DNA from: Sphingomonas sp. Leaf208
Lineage (GTDB): Bacteria > Pseudomonadota > Alphaproteobacteria > Sphingomonadales > Sphingomonadaceae
Reading direction: 5' to 3'
Length of the DNA stretch: 64,000 bases
NCBI RefSeq assembly: GCF_001421415.1
Contig: NZ_LMKH01000001.1
Span: forward strand, 601,688-665,687
This document shows positions 23,473 through 32,998 of this stretch, piece after piece. The notes under the pieces are model-generated. The model saw only the letters and a program-made list of their open reading frames with translations. It was not told the origin of the DNA and did no database searches. The translations under genes and the position numbers were made by a program. How positions within the stretch are numbered: the first letter of the stretch is position 1; every line of letters starts with the position of its first letter.

Positions 23473-24641
23473 TACTCCCGGCTGCGCCGTGGCGCGAACG
23501 GGACGGCCTCGAAGCACTAACGAAAGTTCTCGGCGCGGCGGAGGGCGAGTCGCGCTTCGTCGGTGGTGCGGTGCGCGACACGCTGCTCGGGATCGACGTC
23601 GCCGATGTCGACATTGCCACGCGCCTGCCGCCACAGGAGGTGATCGAGCGACTCCAGGATGCGCGGATCAAGGCGGTTCCGACCGGCCTCGCGCACGGCA
23701 CGATTACTGCCGTCACCCCCGCAGGTCCGGTCGAGGTAACGACATTGCGTCGTGACGTCTCGACCGACGGCCGCCACGCGATCATCGCCTATACCGACGA
23801 CTGGCGCGAGGACGCGGCGCGGCGCGATTTCACGATGAACGCGCTCTACGCCGATCCCGCGACGGGCGAGATCTTCGACTATTTCGGTGGTCTCGACGAT
23901 CTCGCAGCCCGGCGCGTGCGCTTCATCGGCGACCCGTTGCAGCGGATCGCCGAGGATCACCTCCGCATCCTCCGCTTCTTCCGCTTCCACGCGCGGTTCG
24001 GCACCGCGATCGACCAAGCCGGTCTTGACGCCTGCACCGCGCGCGCGAACGACCTGATGGCGCTGTCCCGCGAACGCGTCGCGAGCGAAGTGCTGAACCT
24101 GCTGGTCGCGGCCAACGCCGTGCCCGTAGTCGCGCTGATGGTCAAGCGCGGCATTTTTCGCGCGGTACTGCCCGAGATAGATGCCAGGGGAGCAGCGCGT
24201 CTCGGCGTGCTGGCCGAGCGAGAGACGGACGCGGGCATCGCACCGGACCCGATCCGCCGCCTCGCCGTGGCGATCGCACCTGCCGCCGCCGAAGCCGTCG
24301 GAGCGAGGCTGAAGCTGTCGAACGTCGACCGCAAGCGCCTCATGGCTGCCACTGCGGGACCCGGTGAGGAAGGCCCGCTAGCCTTGGCCTATCGTGTCGG
24401 TGTGGCCGGTGCAGTCGACCGTCTGCTGATCGCTGGCGGAGACGTGTCCCAAATCAAGGACTGGACGCCGCCTGCGTTCCCGTTCTCCGGCGGGGCTCTG
24501 GTCGAGCGCGGACTTCGCAAGGGGCCGGACGTGGCTGCAATGCTGCGCCGAGTCGAGACGCAGTGGATCTCGGAAGGGTTTCCGGGCGCCGAGCGCGTGG
24601 CGGTCATCGCCGACAGACTGGTGGCGGAGGTTTCCGCCTAA
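23469..24641 (+). CDS. cca: CCA tRNA nucleotidyltransferase (poly A polymerase family)
   Basis: 390 residues if translation starts at TTG 23469, which overlaps the Nudix stop and has GAGG 5 nt before it; GTG at 23463 is the other candidate. Motifs: 'SRFVGGAVRDTLLG' (nucleotide-binding GG..RD), 'DVADVDIATRLPPQEV' (metal Asp pair), 'TTLRRDVSTDGRHA' and 'RRDFTMNALYADPATGEIFD'. It adds or repairs the 3' CCA of tRNAs. Third gene of the DUF1285-nudix-cca unit. Confidence 0.93.
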   Translation: MILPAAPWRERDGLEALTKVLGAAEGESRFVGGAVRDTLLGIDVADVDIATRLPPQEVIERLQDARIKAVPTGLAHGTITAVTPAGPVEVTTLRRDVSTDGRHAIIAYTDDWREDAARRDFTMNALYADPATGEIFDYFGGLDDLAARRVRFIGDPLQRIAEDHLRILRFFRFHARFGTAIDQAGLDACTARANDLMALSRERVASEVLNLLVAANAVPVVALMVKRGIFRAVLPEIDARGAARLGVLAERETDAGIAPDPIRRLAVAIAPAAAEAVGARLKLSNVDRKRLMAATAGPGEEGPLALAYRVGVAGAVDRLLIAGGDVSQIKDWTPPAFPFSGGALVERGLRKGPDVAAMLRRVETQWISEGFPGAERVAVIADRLVAEVSA

Positions 24642-24668
24642 CCCGTTTTCAGCCGGCGTGGGCGCCAG

Positions 24669-26408
24669 TCAGTTGGTAGCAGTGATACAGTTGATCATCG
24701 CATACGCCGCGTCCGGCTCCAGCGGTCGTGCATAGAAATAACCCTGCCCGTACGTGCAGCCCAGCGCCGCGAGCGTCTGGGAGAGTTCATGCGTCTCGAC
24801 CCCCTCGGCCGTCGTCCGCATCCCCAGTGCCTGCGCCAGACTGAGGATAGCGCGGACGATCGACACCTTGTCGCGGTCCGCCAGCATGCCCGTCACGAAG
24901 CTTCGGTCGATCTTGAGGATGTCGATCGGCAGCTTCTGGAGATAGGCGAGGTTCGAATACCCCGTCCCGAAATCGTCCATCGCCAGGTTCGTCCCAAGCG
25001 CCTTCAGCGCGTGCATCGTCCCCGCGATCCGGTCGGGATCCGAGACGATCGCGCTCTCGGTCAGTTCGAGTGTGAACCGATCTCCCGACAGCCCCGTCGA
25101 GTCCAGCGCCGCCTGCAGCACCGGGGCGATCGCATCGCGCTGCAACTGGATCGCCGACAGGTTGACGGCGAGCCTCACGCCGCACGGTCCGCCGTTCGCC
25201 GCGTCCCAGCGCGCCAGCGTCTGCGCCGCCTCCTCGATCGCCCATCGCCCCAGCGGCACGATCAATCCCGATTCCTCGGCGACCGCGATGAATTCGGTGG
25301 GCGAATGTTCGCGGCCATCCTTATCGGTCCAACGCGCCAGCGCTTCGAACGACACGATCCGGCCGGTCGCCAAGTCACAGATCGGCTGATACGCCAGCCG
25401 CAGGTCGCGGTGCTCGATTGCGCGACGTAGCGCGGTCTCCATACCGAATTGCGCGCGGGCGATCGCGAAATCCTGGACCTGATAGAACTCGGCGCGACCA
25501 CTCACCTTAGCGCGTTTGACCGCGAACTGCGCGTGGCGGACCAGGTCGACATTGTCGCCGGACTCATCGGCACCAAAGGCGATCCCAACCGAGCACTCGA
25601 CGTTGATCTCGTAATCGGTCAACCGGAACGGCGTTTGCAACGTTCGGTGGATCCGCTCGGCGAGCGCCTGCGCCTCCTCACGATCCTGATCGATCGATAT
25701 CAGGATACCGAATTGATTTCCTCCGATCCGTGCAAGCGTATCCCGCGCGCGCAACGCGCCCTTGATCCGACGCGCCACCGTGATGAGCAATTCGTCTCCC
25801 GCCAGCGAGCCAAGGCACGAGTTCAGCCGGCCGAACCGATCGAGGTCGATCGCGAGCACGGCCCTGACCGTATGGTCTTCGAGCTCCTCGATCAGGTCCG
25901 CGAACCCTTCCCGGTTCAACAGTCCCGTCAGGCTGTCGGTCGTCATCTCGCGACGCAAGCTACGCTCGGTCTGGACCTGCGACGTCAGGTCGATGAAACT
26001 GATCGTACACCGTTCGCGGAATATGGGATCGGATCGTGCAATCGTGACGCGGTAATGGCGGCAGTCAATCTCGTCGCCCAGGACCCAATCAAAGTCGGAC
26101 CTAATCTGCTCCGACCCGAGAAACGCCCGGATCCGGTCGCCGAGCTCCGCAATCATCGGCGAGCGTTCCGCAACGACGCCGAACCCAGCCAGACGATACG
26201 CGCGATTCATCGCGAACAGCTCGAGTTGCCCCGCGTTCAGGACGATATGAACCGCGGGGATCGGCACGAGTTCAAGCCCGCGTGCGACCATATCACTCGT
26301 CACGATCGGCTTTGCAGTCTGTTCGAGGGCGGTCGATGGCATGCTCCCCGGTACCGCGGGTTCGTTAAGAGGCTCTGAAGGACCCTGAATGGGGCCTTTC
26401 TCATCCAT
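24669..26408 (-). CDS. PAS-GGDEF-EAL protein, probable c-di-GMP phosphodiesterase
   Basis: 579 residues: a PAS-like sensor (about 45-145), a GGDEF domain (about 155-315) whose signature is 'RIGGNQFGIL', and an EAL domain (about 325-575). The cyclase motif GG[D/E]EF reads GGNQF, so synthesis of c-di-GMP is probably lost and the domain may bind GTP as an allosteric input. The EAL side looks intact: 'FEALARW', 'DDFGTGYSNLAYL' and 'LKIDRSFVTGM'. No membrane segments. Its ATG overlaps the parC stop by one base, an odd partner for a topoisomerase. Confidence 0.9.
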   Translation of the reverse strand: MDEKGPIQGPSEPLNEPAVPGSMPSTALEQTAKPIVTSDMVARGLELVPIPAVHIVLNAGQLELFAMNRAYRLAGFGVVAERSPMIAELGDRIRAFLGSEQIRSDFDWVLGDEIDCRHYRVTIARSDPIFRERCTISFIDLTSQVQTERSLRREMTTDSLTGLLNREGFADLIEELEDHTVRAVLAIDLDRFGRLNSCLGSLAGDELLITVARRIKGALRARDTLARIGGNQFGILISIDQDREEAQALAERIHRTLQTPFRLTDYEINVECSVGIAFGADESGDNVDLVRHAQFAVKRAKVSGRAEFYQVQDFAIARAQFGMETALRRAIEHRDLRLAYQPICDLATGRIVSFEALARWTDKDGREHSPTEFIAVAEESGLIVPLGRWAIEEAAQTLARWDAANGGPCGVRLAVNLSAIQLQRDAIAPVLQAALDSTGLSGDRFTLELTESAIVSDPDRIAGTMHALKALGTNLAMDDFGTGYSNLAYLQKLPIDILKIDRSFVTGMLADRDKVSIVRAILSLAQALGMRTTAEGVETHELSQTLAALGCTYGQGYFYARPLEPDAAYAMINCITATN

Positions 26409-28657
26409 TATCCGAACCGATTATCGCGCGGAAAGCCCGTTGGCGGCATCCGCCCGGCGGCTCCGCGGGCAGCGCGCCATGGCCCAAGGTCCGATTCGGT
26501 CCGAGTGCGGCCGGTGCCGCCGCCCATCGTCCAGCTAAGCCCTTCGGCAAAGACGAACGTGATCGCGTCGGCGAGTCCGCCGTCGCGGTAGCGCTGCAAC
26601 TGGAGCCCCTGCCCGCGCGTCATTTCGACCAGCTCGGCGAGCGGGAACACGAGCATCTTGCGATTGTCGCCGATCGCCGCGACGTAATCGTCGTTGGGGC
26701 CAATCGGCCGGACGATCTTCAATTGCGCACCCGGTCGCGGCGTCATTACTGTCTTGCCCTTGCGGGTTTCGGCGATCACTTCGGCGCTGCTCACCGAGAA
26801 GCCGCGGCCATCGGTTGCGACGACCAGCAGTTTCGGATGCTTGCTCGCGGGCAGCAGCGCGACGATCCCTACGCTGCCGTCAAGGTCGATCATCGCGCGC
26901 ACCGGCTCGCCGAACCCGCGGCCGCCGGGCAGCTTGTCCGCCGCCAGCGTGTAGAACCGGCCGTTCTCCGCGGCTAGCAACAGCTTGTCGGTGGTCTGCG
27001 CGTGGAAAGCGTAGGCCGGGCCGTCGCCCTCCTTGAACTTCAACGCCTCCGGGCTCGCCAGATCATTGTGCCCCTTCATCGCGCGGATCCAGCCGCGCTG
27101 CGACAGGATCACGGTGATCGGCTCGCGCTCGATCATCGCCTCGAGCGGGATGTCACGGGTCGGCGCGTGCTCCTCGATCGTCGTGCGTCGTTTGCCGAGA
27201 GGGGTCTCAAGTCCGTATCGATCGCGGATCTTCGCCATGTCGCGCTTCATCCGCGCGCGCTGCTTCTTCGGATCGGCGAGCAACGCCGCCAGCGTCGCCT
27301 GCTCCTTGTCGAGCTTGTCGCGCTCGGTCTTGATCTCGAACTCTTCGAGCCGCCGCAGACTGCGCAACCGCATGTTGAGGATCGCCTCGGCCTGGCGATC
27401 GGTGAGCGCGAACTCGGCGATCATCACCTTCTTCGGCTCGTCCTCGGTGCGGATGATCTCGATCACGCGGTCGAGATTGAGGTACGCGATCAGATAGCCG
27501 TCGAGCAGCTCGACGCGGTCGGCGATCTTCGCCAGCCGGTGCTCGGTGCGCCTGCGCAACACGACGAACTGGTGATCGACCCACGCCGCCAGCGCCTCGC
27601 GCAACGACATCACGCGCGGCGTGCGGTCCTTGTCGAGCACGTTGAGGTTGAGGCTGATCCGCGTTTCGAGATCGGTCAGCCGGAACAGGCCGTCCATCAG
27701 GATCTGCGCATCGACCGTGCGGCTGCGCGGTTCGAGTACGATGCGGATCTCGGTGTCCGATTCGTCGCGCACGTCGGCGAGGATCGGCAGGCGCTTGGCG
27801 TTGATCAGATCGGCGATCTGCTCGATCAGCTTGCCCTTCTGCACCCCGTACGGGATCTCGGTGACGATCAGCTGCCAGCCACCGCCCTTCTCGCGCTCGG
27901 TTTCCCAGCGCGCACGGACGCGAAAGCCACCACGTCCGGTCGCATAGGATTCGCGGATCACCGCCGGCGGATCGACGACCAAGCCACCGGTGGGGAAATC
28001 GGGCCCCTTCACATGCTCCAGGATCGCCGCATCGTCCGCGTCGGGCGTATCGATCAGGACGATCGCCGCCTCGAGCAGTTCGGCCGCGTTGTGCGGGGGT
28101 ATGCTCGTCGCCATGCCGACCGCGATCCCGCTCGCGCCATTGGCCAGCAGGTTCGGGAACAGCCCCGGGAACAGCTCGGGCTCGTGATCCTCGCCATTAT
28201 AGGTCGGGCGATACGCGACCGCGTCCTCGTCGAGCCCGTCCATCAGATCGATCGCGACCTGAGTCAGCCGCGCTTCGGTGTAGCGGTAGGCGGCGGCGTT
28301 ATCGCCGTCGATGTTGCCGAAATTGCCCTGCCCGTCGACCAGCGGATAGCGCATCGCGAACGACTGCGCCAAGCGGACCATCGCGTCGTAGACCGACTGA
28401 TCGCCGTGTGGATGGTATTTGCCGATCACGTCGCCGACGACGCGCGCGCACTTCTTGTACCCCTGCGCCGGATCAAGCTTGAGCAGCCGCATCGCCCACA
28501 GCAGGCGCCGATGCACCGGCTTCATCCCGTCGCGAACGTCGGGCAGCGACCGCGCGGTGATCGTCGACAAGGCATAGACGAGATACCGCTCGGACAGCGC
28601 ACTGTCGAAGGGGGCGTCGACGATGGAGTCGAACGGATCTTTAAAATCGGTGGCCAT
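26408..28657 (-). CDS. parC: DNA topoisomerase IV subunit A
   Basis: 749 residues. Start region 'LSERYLVYALSTITARSLPD', 'GDVIGKYHPHGDQSVYDAMV' and the catalytic Tyr in 'AAAYRYTEARLTQVA'. Central 'VYANGASG'-type block appears as 'LANGASGIAVGMATSIPPHN'. The C-terminus has the short beta-propeller blades of ParC rather than the longer GyrA set. It cuts and reseals DNA to unlink daughter chromosomes, with ParE. The product tail after about residue 725 ('GGTGRTRTESDLGPWRAAR') is Arg/Gly-rich and probably variable. Shares one base with the GGDEF-EAL gene start. Confidence 0.95.
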   Translation of the reverse strand: MATDFKDPFDSIVDAPFDSALSERYLVYALSTITARSLPDVRDGMKPVHRRLLWAMRLLKLDPAQGYKKCARVVGDVIGKYHPHGDQSVYDAMVRLAQSFAMRYPLVDGQGNFGNIDGDNAAAYRYTEARLTQVAIDLMDGLDEDAVAYRPTYNGEDHEPELFPGLFPNLLANGASGIAVGMATSIPPHNAAELLEAAIVLIDTPDADDAAILEHVKGPDFPTGGLVVDPPAVIRESYATGRGGFRVRARWETEREKGGGWQLIVTEIPYGVQKGKLIEQIADLINAKRLPILADVRDESDTEIRIVLEPRSRTVDAQILMDGLFRLTDLETRISLNLNVLDKDRTPRVMSLREALAAWVDHQFVVLRRRTEHRLAKIADRVELLDGYLIAYLNLDRVIEIIRTEDEPKKVMIAEFALTDRQAEAILNMRLRSLRRLEEFEIKTERDKLDKEQATLAALLADPKKQRARMKRDMAKIRDRYGLETPLGKRRTTIEEHAPTRDIPLEAMIEREPITVILSQRGWIRAMKGHNDLASPEALKFKEGDGPAYAFHAQTTDKLLLAAENGRFYTLAADKLPGGRGFGEPVRAMIDLDGSVGIVALLPASKHPKLLVVATDGRGFSVSSAEVIAETRKGKTVMTPRPGAQLKIVRPIGPNDDYVAAIGDNRKMLVFPLAELVEMTRGQGLQLQRYRDGGLADAITFVFAEGLSWTMGGGTGRTRTESDLGPWRAARGAAGRMPPTGFPRDNRFG

Positions 28658-28780
28658 TGCGCGCAGCGATAGCAGCCGGGAACGAAACGATCAAAGCATG
28701 AACGTACGAAGCGGTCTGCACGTTCGATCACGATGATATGCCTGCATGACGCGGTCGATCGAGCTCGCTACACCAACCCC

Positions 28781-29701
28781 ATGATCCGCCTTGCCTTTCT
28801 CGCGCTTGCCGCGATGTCCACGTCCGTCGTGGCGCAAACGCCTGCTTCGCCGCCGCCCAAGTTGTTGACCTGGCCCGACCTGACGAAGCGGCCGAAGCCG
28901 ACGCCCGATGTGACCGTCGACTATGGCACCGACCCGATGCAGAAGGTCGACGTCTGGCTCCCCAAGGGCAAGACCAAGGGGCCGTTCCCGGTGGTCGTGA
29001 TGGTCCATGGCGGCTGCTGGACGACGAGCATCGCCGATCGCAGCCTGATGAACTGGATCGCCGACGACCTCCGGAACACTGGCGTCGCGGTCTGGAATAT
29101 CGACTATCGCGGCGTCGACCGGAGCGGCGGCGGCTATCCCGGTACATTTGCGGATGCTGCGAAGGCTACCGACCAACTCAAGGTCAGCGCCAAGACGTTC
29201 AACCTAGATACGCGCCACGTTCTAGCGATTGGCCACTCAGCCGGCGGCCACCTTGCGCTCTGGCTCGCCGCCCGCGCGAAGCTTCCCACGACGAGCCCCC
29301 TCTACACCGCGCACCCACTCCGCATCCGCCATGTCATCAGCCTCGGCGGCCTGCCCGATCTCAAAGCCACCGCGACTAACGCCGACAATGGCTGCGGCAC
29401 CGAAGTCGTCGCGAAACTCGTCGGCACGCCCACGCCACAGCATCCGGACGTCTACGCCGACACCTCGGTCCCGCGCCTCCTGCCGCTCGGTGTAGCGCAG
29501 GATCTCGTCAACGGTCGCGAGGACCGGATCATCCCCTTCGTCATGGCGACCGACTATATCGCCAAGGCAAATGCTGTCAGCGATACCGCCACGCTCCACA
29601 CCATCGCGGCGACCGGTCATGTCGAACTGATCGCGCCGGAAACGCCTGCCTGGGCCGAGGCCAAACGCCTGATCCTGTCCTATTTCGGAAAGACCCAGTG
29701 A
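28781..29701 (+). CDS. Exported alpha/beta hydrolase, possibly kynurenine formamidase-like
   Basis: 306 residues from ATG at 28781. Signal peptide 'IRLAFLALAAMSTSVVAQTP'. Hydrolase motifs: oxyanion-hole 'MVHGGCW' (HGGxW is typical of esterases and of arylformamidases), 'NIDYRGVDRSGGGYPGTFAD', nucleophile elbow 'IGHSAGGH', and late Asp/His in 'GREDRIIPF' and 'ATGHVELI'. The catalytic triad seems complete. It overlaps kynureninase by 4 nt, which suggests the formamidase step that supplies kynurenine, but the signal peptide is unexpected for that. A generic lipase/esterase is the fallback. Confidence 0.82.
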   Translation: MIRLAFLALAAMSTSVVAQTPASPPPKLLTWPDLTKRPKPTPDVTVDYGTDPMQKVDVWLPKGKTKGPFPVVVMVHGGCWTTSIADRSLMNWIADDLRNTGVAVWNIDYRGVDRSGGGYPGTFADAAKATDQLKVSAKTFNLDTRHVLAIGHSAGGHLALWLAARAKLPTTSPLYTAHPLRIRHVISLGGLPDLKATATNADNGCGTEVVAKLVGTPTPQHPDVYADTSVPRLLPLGVAQDLVNGREDRIIPFVMATDYIAKANAVSDTATLHTIAATGHVELIAPETPAWAEAKRLILSYFGKTQ

Positions 29702-30912
29702 CTCTCGAAGACGCCCGCGCGCTCGACGCGACCGATCCGCTCGCCGCGTACCGCGACCAGTTCGCGCTCCCCGAGGGCGTTATCTACCTCGACGGCAACT
29801 CGCTCGGCGCGCTGACTAAGGCCACGCCCGCCGCTCTCGCCGACGTCGCGACGCGCCAATGGGGCGACCGCCTCATTAGAAGCTGGAACGAAGGTTGGAT
29901 CGAGGCCCCCCAGCGGATCGGCGCTAAGATCGCCCCGCTGATTGGCGCCGCACCGGACGAGGTGATCATCGGCGACACGACTTCGACGCATCTTTTCAAG
30001 GCCTTGGTCGCCGGCCTTCGCAGCAACCCCGACCGTCACACCGTTATCAGCGAAGCCGGCAATTTCCCTACCGATCTCCATATCGCGGAAGGCGCCGTCG
30101 CCTGCGTCCCCGGCGCACGGCTCAAGGTGGTCGCGCGCGAAGAACTCGCCGCCGCACTCGACGACGACACCGCGGTGCTCCTCCTCACCCACGTTCACTA
30201 CAAGACCAGCGACCGCTTCGACATGGCCGCCTGGACTGCCCGCGCGCACGACGCCGGCGCGTTGATGCTCTGGGACCTGAGCCACAGCGTCGGCGCGGTC
30301 CCGATCGACCTCAACGGCGCGAACGCCGATCTCGCGGTCGGCTGCACCTATAAATACCTCAACGGCGGCCCCGGCGCGCCCGCGTTCCTCTACGTCGCCA
30401 AGCGCTGGCAGGATACGCTCGCCAGCCCGCTCTCCGGCTGGATGGGCCACGCCGCGCCGTTTGCGTTCGAGGATGCCTACCGCCCCGCCCCCGGCATGAA
30501 GCGCTGGCTCGCCGGCACGCCTGCGATGCTCTCGACCGCTGCGCTGGAAGCCGCGCTCGATCTCTGGGCTGGCATCGACCAGCACGCCGTCGCCACCAAG
30601 AGCGCGCAACTGTTCGACATCCTCGCCGCCGCCGGCGACGCACTGGGTCTCGACTGCGTCAGCCCCCGCGATCCCGCCAAACGCGGCAGCCACATCAGCT
30701 TCCGCCACCCGCATGCCTATGAACTCACGCAAGCGCTCATAGCCCGCGGCGTCATCGGCGACTTCCGCGACCCCGCCATCCTCCGCTTGGGCCTGACACC
30801 CTTGTACCTCAGCCATAAAGACGTCTGGCGCGCAGGTGAGATATTGCGGGACACGGTGGAGACCGAAAGCTGGCGCGACCCGGCATATTCGCAACGGTTG
30901 GTCGTGACCTGA
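29698..30912 (+). CDS. kynU: Kynureninase
   Basis: 404 residues from GTG at 29698 (GTGA overlap with the hydrolase stop). Typical 'VIYLDGNSLGALTKAT' N-terminal block, 'SVGAVPIDLNGANADLAVGC', PLP lysine in 'CTYKYLNGGPGAPAFLYV', and 'RGSHISFRHPHAYELTQALI'. It splits kynurenine into anthranilate and alanine in tryptophan breakdown. No tryptophan dioxygenase gene is visible in this window. No promoter of its own is expected. Confidence 0.95.
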   Translation: MTLEDARALDATDPLAAYRDQFALPEGVIYLDGNSLGALTKATPAALADVATRQWGDRLIRSWNEGWIEAPQRIGAKIAPLIGAAPDEVIIGDTTSTHLFKALVAGLRSNPDRHTVISEAGNFPTDLHIAEGAVACVPGARLKVVAREELAAALDDDTAVLLLTHVHYKTSDRFDMAAWTARAHDAGALMLWDLSHSVGAVPIDLNGANADLAVGCTYKYLNGGPGAPAFLYVAKRWQDTLASPLSGWMGHAAPFAFEDAYRPAPGMKRWLAGTPAMLSTAALEAALDLWAGIDQHAVATKSAQLFDILAAAGDALGLDCVSPRDPAKRGSHISFRHPHAYELTQALIARGVIGDFRDPAILRLGLTPLYLSHKDVWRAGEILRDTVETESWRDPAYSQRLVVT

Positions 30913-30974
30913 GCACGCTTGACGGCATATCCCATTCAATCGATAGTGATTAGATCGATCACGGGAGACTGTCC

Positions 30975-31832
30975 ATGAAGTGGGTTGTTAGTAGCGCCAT
31001 CGCGTTGTCCCTCGCCGGATGCAGCAAGACTCCCGAAAGTAGCGCCGGGGAGCCCGACATCGCCGGCAACTCTGTTGCCGGGGTGGCATTCGACTATAGC
31101 TATGACCTGACGCTTCCCTCGTCCCGGATCTCGGATCTTCAGGAGGAACATGCACGTGCCTGCGAACGGCTTGGCGCAACGCGCTGCCGTATAACGGGAT
31201 TGCGCTACACGGTCGGCCGGCAGGGCGACGTGAGCGCGAACCTGTCGGTCAAGATCGCCGCCCCCCTTGCGCGTGCCTTTGGCCGGGCCGGGGTGAAGCA
31301 AGCGGAGAGCGTGGGCGCAACGCTGACGGGGGCCGATATCAGCGGAACCGATGTCGCCACCGCCGCCGCGGCGACCGCCACCGAACGGACCGACGTCGCA
31401 GCCGAACGCGCTCGGATCGACCGCGAACTGGCACGCGTCGATCTGTCCCCGCGCGAACGTGCCGAACTCCGCCAGCAACAGGCGGTTGCGCAGGGCCAAG
31501 CCACGGCAGCGGCCGCGACGGCATCCGAACAGCGCGAAAGTCTCGCCAATACGCCGATGTCGTTCGACTATACGACCGGCCGCGGGACCGGCCTGGTCGA
31601 CCGTCTGCAAGATGCTGGCGACACTGCGCTCGGCTCGATCGGATTGACGGTCACGGCGCTGCTATGGGTATTGGCGGCACTCGGCCCGCCGCTGCTGGTG
31701 ATCTTGCTGGTCTTTCTGGTCTGGCGACGCTGGATCCAGCGTTGGTGGACCGAATTGATGGTCCGCATCGATCGTCGAACCGGCCGACCGCTCGCGACTG
31801 CCCACGACGCGTCGTCCCCGCCCCTGCGATGA
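30975..31832 (+). CDS. DUF4349 lipoprotein
   Basis: 285 residues. Lipoprotein signal with lipobox 'LSLAGC' (Cys16). An N-terminal beta region 'VAFDYSYDLTLPSSRISDLQ' and 'LGATRCRITGLRYTVGRQGD', a long helical/coiled middle rich in Ala and Gln, then 'TTGRGTGLVDRLQDAGDTAL' and a C-terminal membrane helix 'VTALLWVLAALGPPLLVILL' with a basic tail. This matches the DUF4349 layout (coil plus a terminal transmembrane segment). It is therefore held in the envelope at both ends. Function unknown. Confidence 0.8.
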   Translation: MKWVVSSAIALSLAGCSKTPESSAGEPDIAGNSVAGVAFDYSYDLTLPSSRISDLQEEHARACERLGATRCRITGLRYTVGRQGDVSANLSVKIAAPLARAFGRAGVKQAESVGATLTGADISGTDVATAAAATATERTDVAAERARIDRELARVDLSPRERAELRQQQAVAQGQATAAAATASEQRESLANTPMSFDYTTGRGTGLVDRLQDAGDTALGSIGLTVTALLWVLAALGPPLLVILLVFLVWRRWIQRWWTELMVRIDRRTGRPLATAHDASSPPLR

Positions 31833-31987
31833 CGTCGGGCAGTATTCCGGGGGCAGTCATGCGCCGCGATTGCACCCCCCGCACCCTTCGCCTATAGGCG
31901 CGGCCTATTCCGGCCTCGGCTTCGCGGTACATAGCGCGTAGGCTGGGGCCGCTCGATTTTCATCGCTCGATTTCCAGGGGACCGCGC

Positions 31988-32767
31988 ATGGCTCGCCGCC
32001 GCCAGATCTACGAAGGCAAGGCCAAGATCCTCTACGAGGGTCCCGAGCCGGGCACGCTGATCCAGTATTTCAAGGACGACGCGACCGCGTTCAATGCCCA
32101 GAAAAAGGGCACGATCAACGGCAAGGGCGTGCTCAACAACCGGATTTCCGAGCACATCTTCACGCTGCTCGATCATATCGGCGTGCCGACGCACTTCATC
32201 CGCCGCCTCAACATGCGCGAGCAGCTGATCCGCCAGGTCGAGATCGTCCCGATCGAAGTCGTCGTGCGCAACGTCGCCGCGGGCTCGATCTCGACGCGCC
32301 TCGGGATCGAGGAGGGCACCAAGCTGCCCCGCACGATCATCGAATATTACTACAAGGACGATGCGCTCGGCGATCCGATGATCTCCGACGAACACATCGC
32401 CGCGTTCGGCTGGGCGAGCCAGGAGGAGATGCACGACATCGCCGACCTCGCGATCCGGGTGAACGATTTCCTGTGCGGGCTGTTCGCCGGCGTCGGTATC
32501 CGCCTGGTCGACTTCAAGCTCGAATTCGGCCGCATCTTCGACAACGACTTCGGTCGCATCATCCTCGCCGACGAGATCAGCCCCGATGGCTGCCGCCTGT
32601 GGGACATGGAAACCAACGAGAAGATGGACAAGGATCGCTTCCGTCGCGATCTTGGTGGTGAAGTCGAAGCGTATCAAGAGGTTGCACGCCGTCTTGGCCT
32701 GCTGCCCGAGGGTGCCGACAACGCCGTCCTCGACCTCGAAAAGCATCGCAAGAACCGGGGCAAGTAA
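31988..32767 (+). CDS. purC: Phosphoribosylaminoimidazole-succinocarboxamide synthase
   Basis: 259 residues, standard length. Hallmarks '[20 protein letters not shown]', '[14 protein letters not shown]'-type block (here '[16 protein letters not shown]'), '[10 protein letters not shown]' and '[14 protein letters not shown]'. It joins CAIR and aspartate in purine synthesis. Starts a purC-purS-purQ operon with no gap to purS; GGGG lies upstream of the ATG. Confidence 0.98.
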   Translation: MARRRQIYEGKAKILYEGPEPGTLIQYFKDDATAFNAQKKGTINGKGVLNNRISEHIFTLLDHIGVPTHFIRRLNMREQLIRQVEIVPIEVVVRNVAAGSISTRLGIEEGTKLPRTIIEYYYKDDALGDPMISDEHIAAFGWASQEEMHDIADLAIRVNDFLCGLFAGVGIRLVDFKLEFGRIFDNDFGRIILADEISPDGCRLWDMETNEKMDKDRFRRDLGGEVEAYQEVARRLGLLPEGADNAVLDLEKHRKNRGK

Positions 32768-32998
32768 ATGAAACTCAAGGTTTTCGTGACATTGAAGCCC
32801 GGCGTGCTCGATCCGCAGGGCCGGGCGATCCACCACGCGCTCGGCAGCCTCGGCTTCGACGGCGTGCACGACGTCCGCCAGGGCAAGCTGATCGAACTGG
32901 AGGTCGCCGACGACACCGACGACGCGACGATCGACGGCATGTGCCGCAAGCTGCTCGCCAACACGGTGATCGAGAATTACCGGGTCGAGCGCGCATGA
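32768..32998 (+). CDS. purS: FGAM synthase subunit PurS
   Basis: 76 residues: '[20 protein letters not shown]', '[10 protein letters not shown]' and '[10 protein letters not shown]' are characteristic. It is the small structural subunit bridging PurQ and PurL. The ATG abuts the purC stop, and its TGA overlaps the purQ ATG. PurL is not in the window. Confidence 0.97.
   Translation: MKLKVFVTLKPGVLDPQGRAIHHALGSLGFDGVHDVRQGKLIELEVADDTDDATIDGMCRKLLANTVIENYRVERA

Noticed and set aside
27002..28672. 556-codon plus-strand ORF
   Set aside because: Antisense to parC, which has full topoisomerase motifs.
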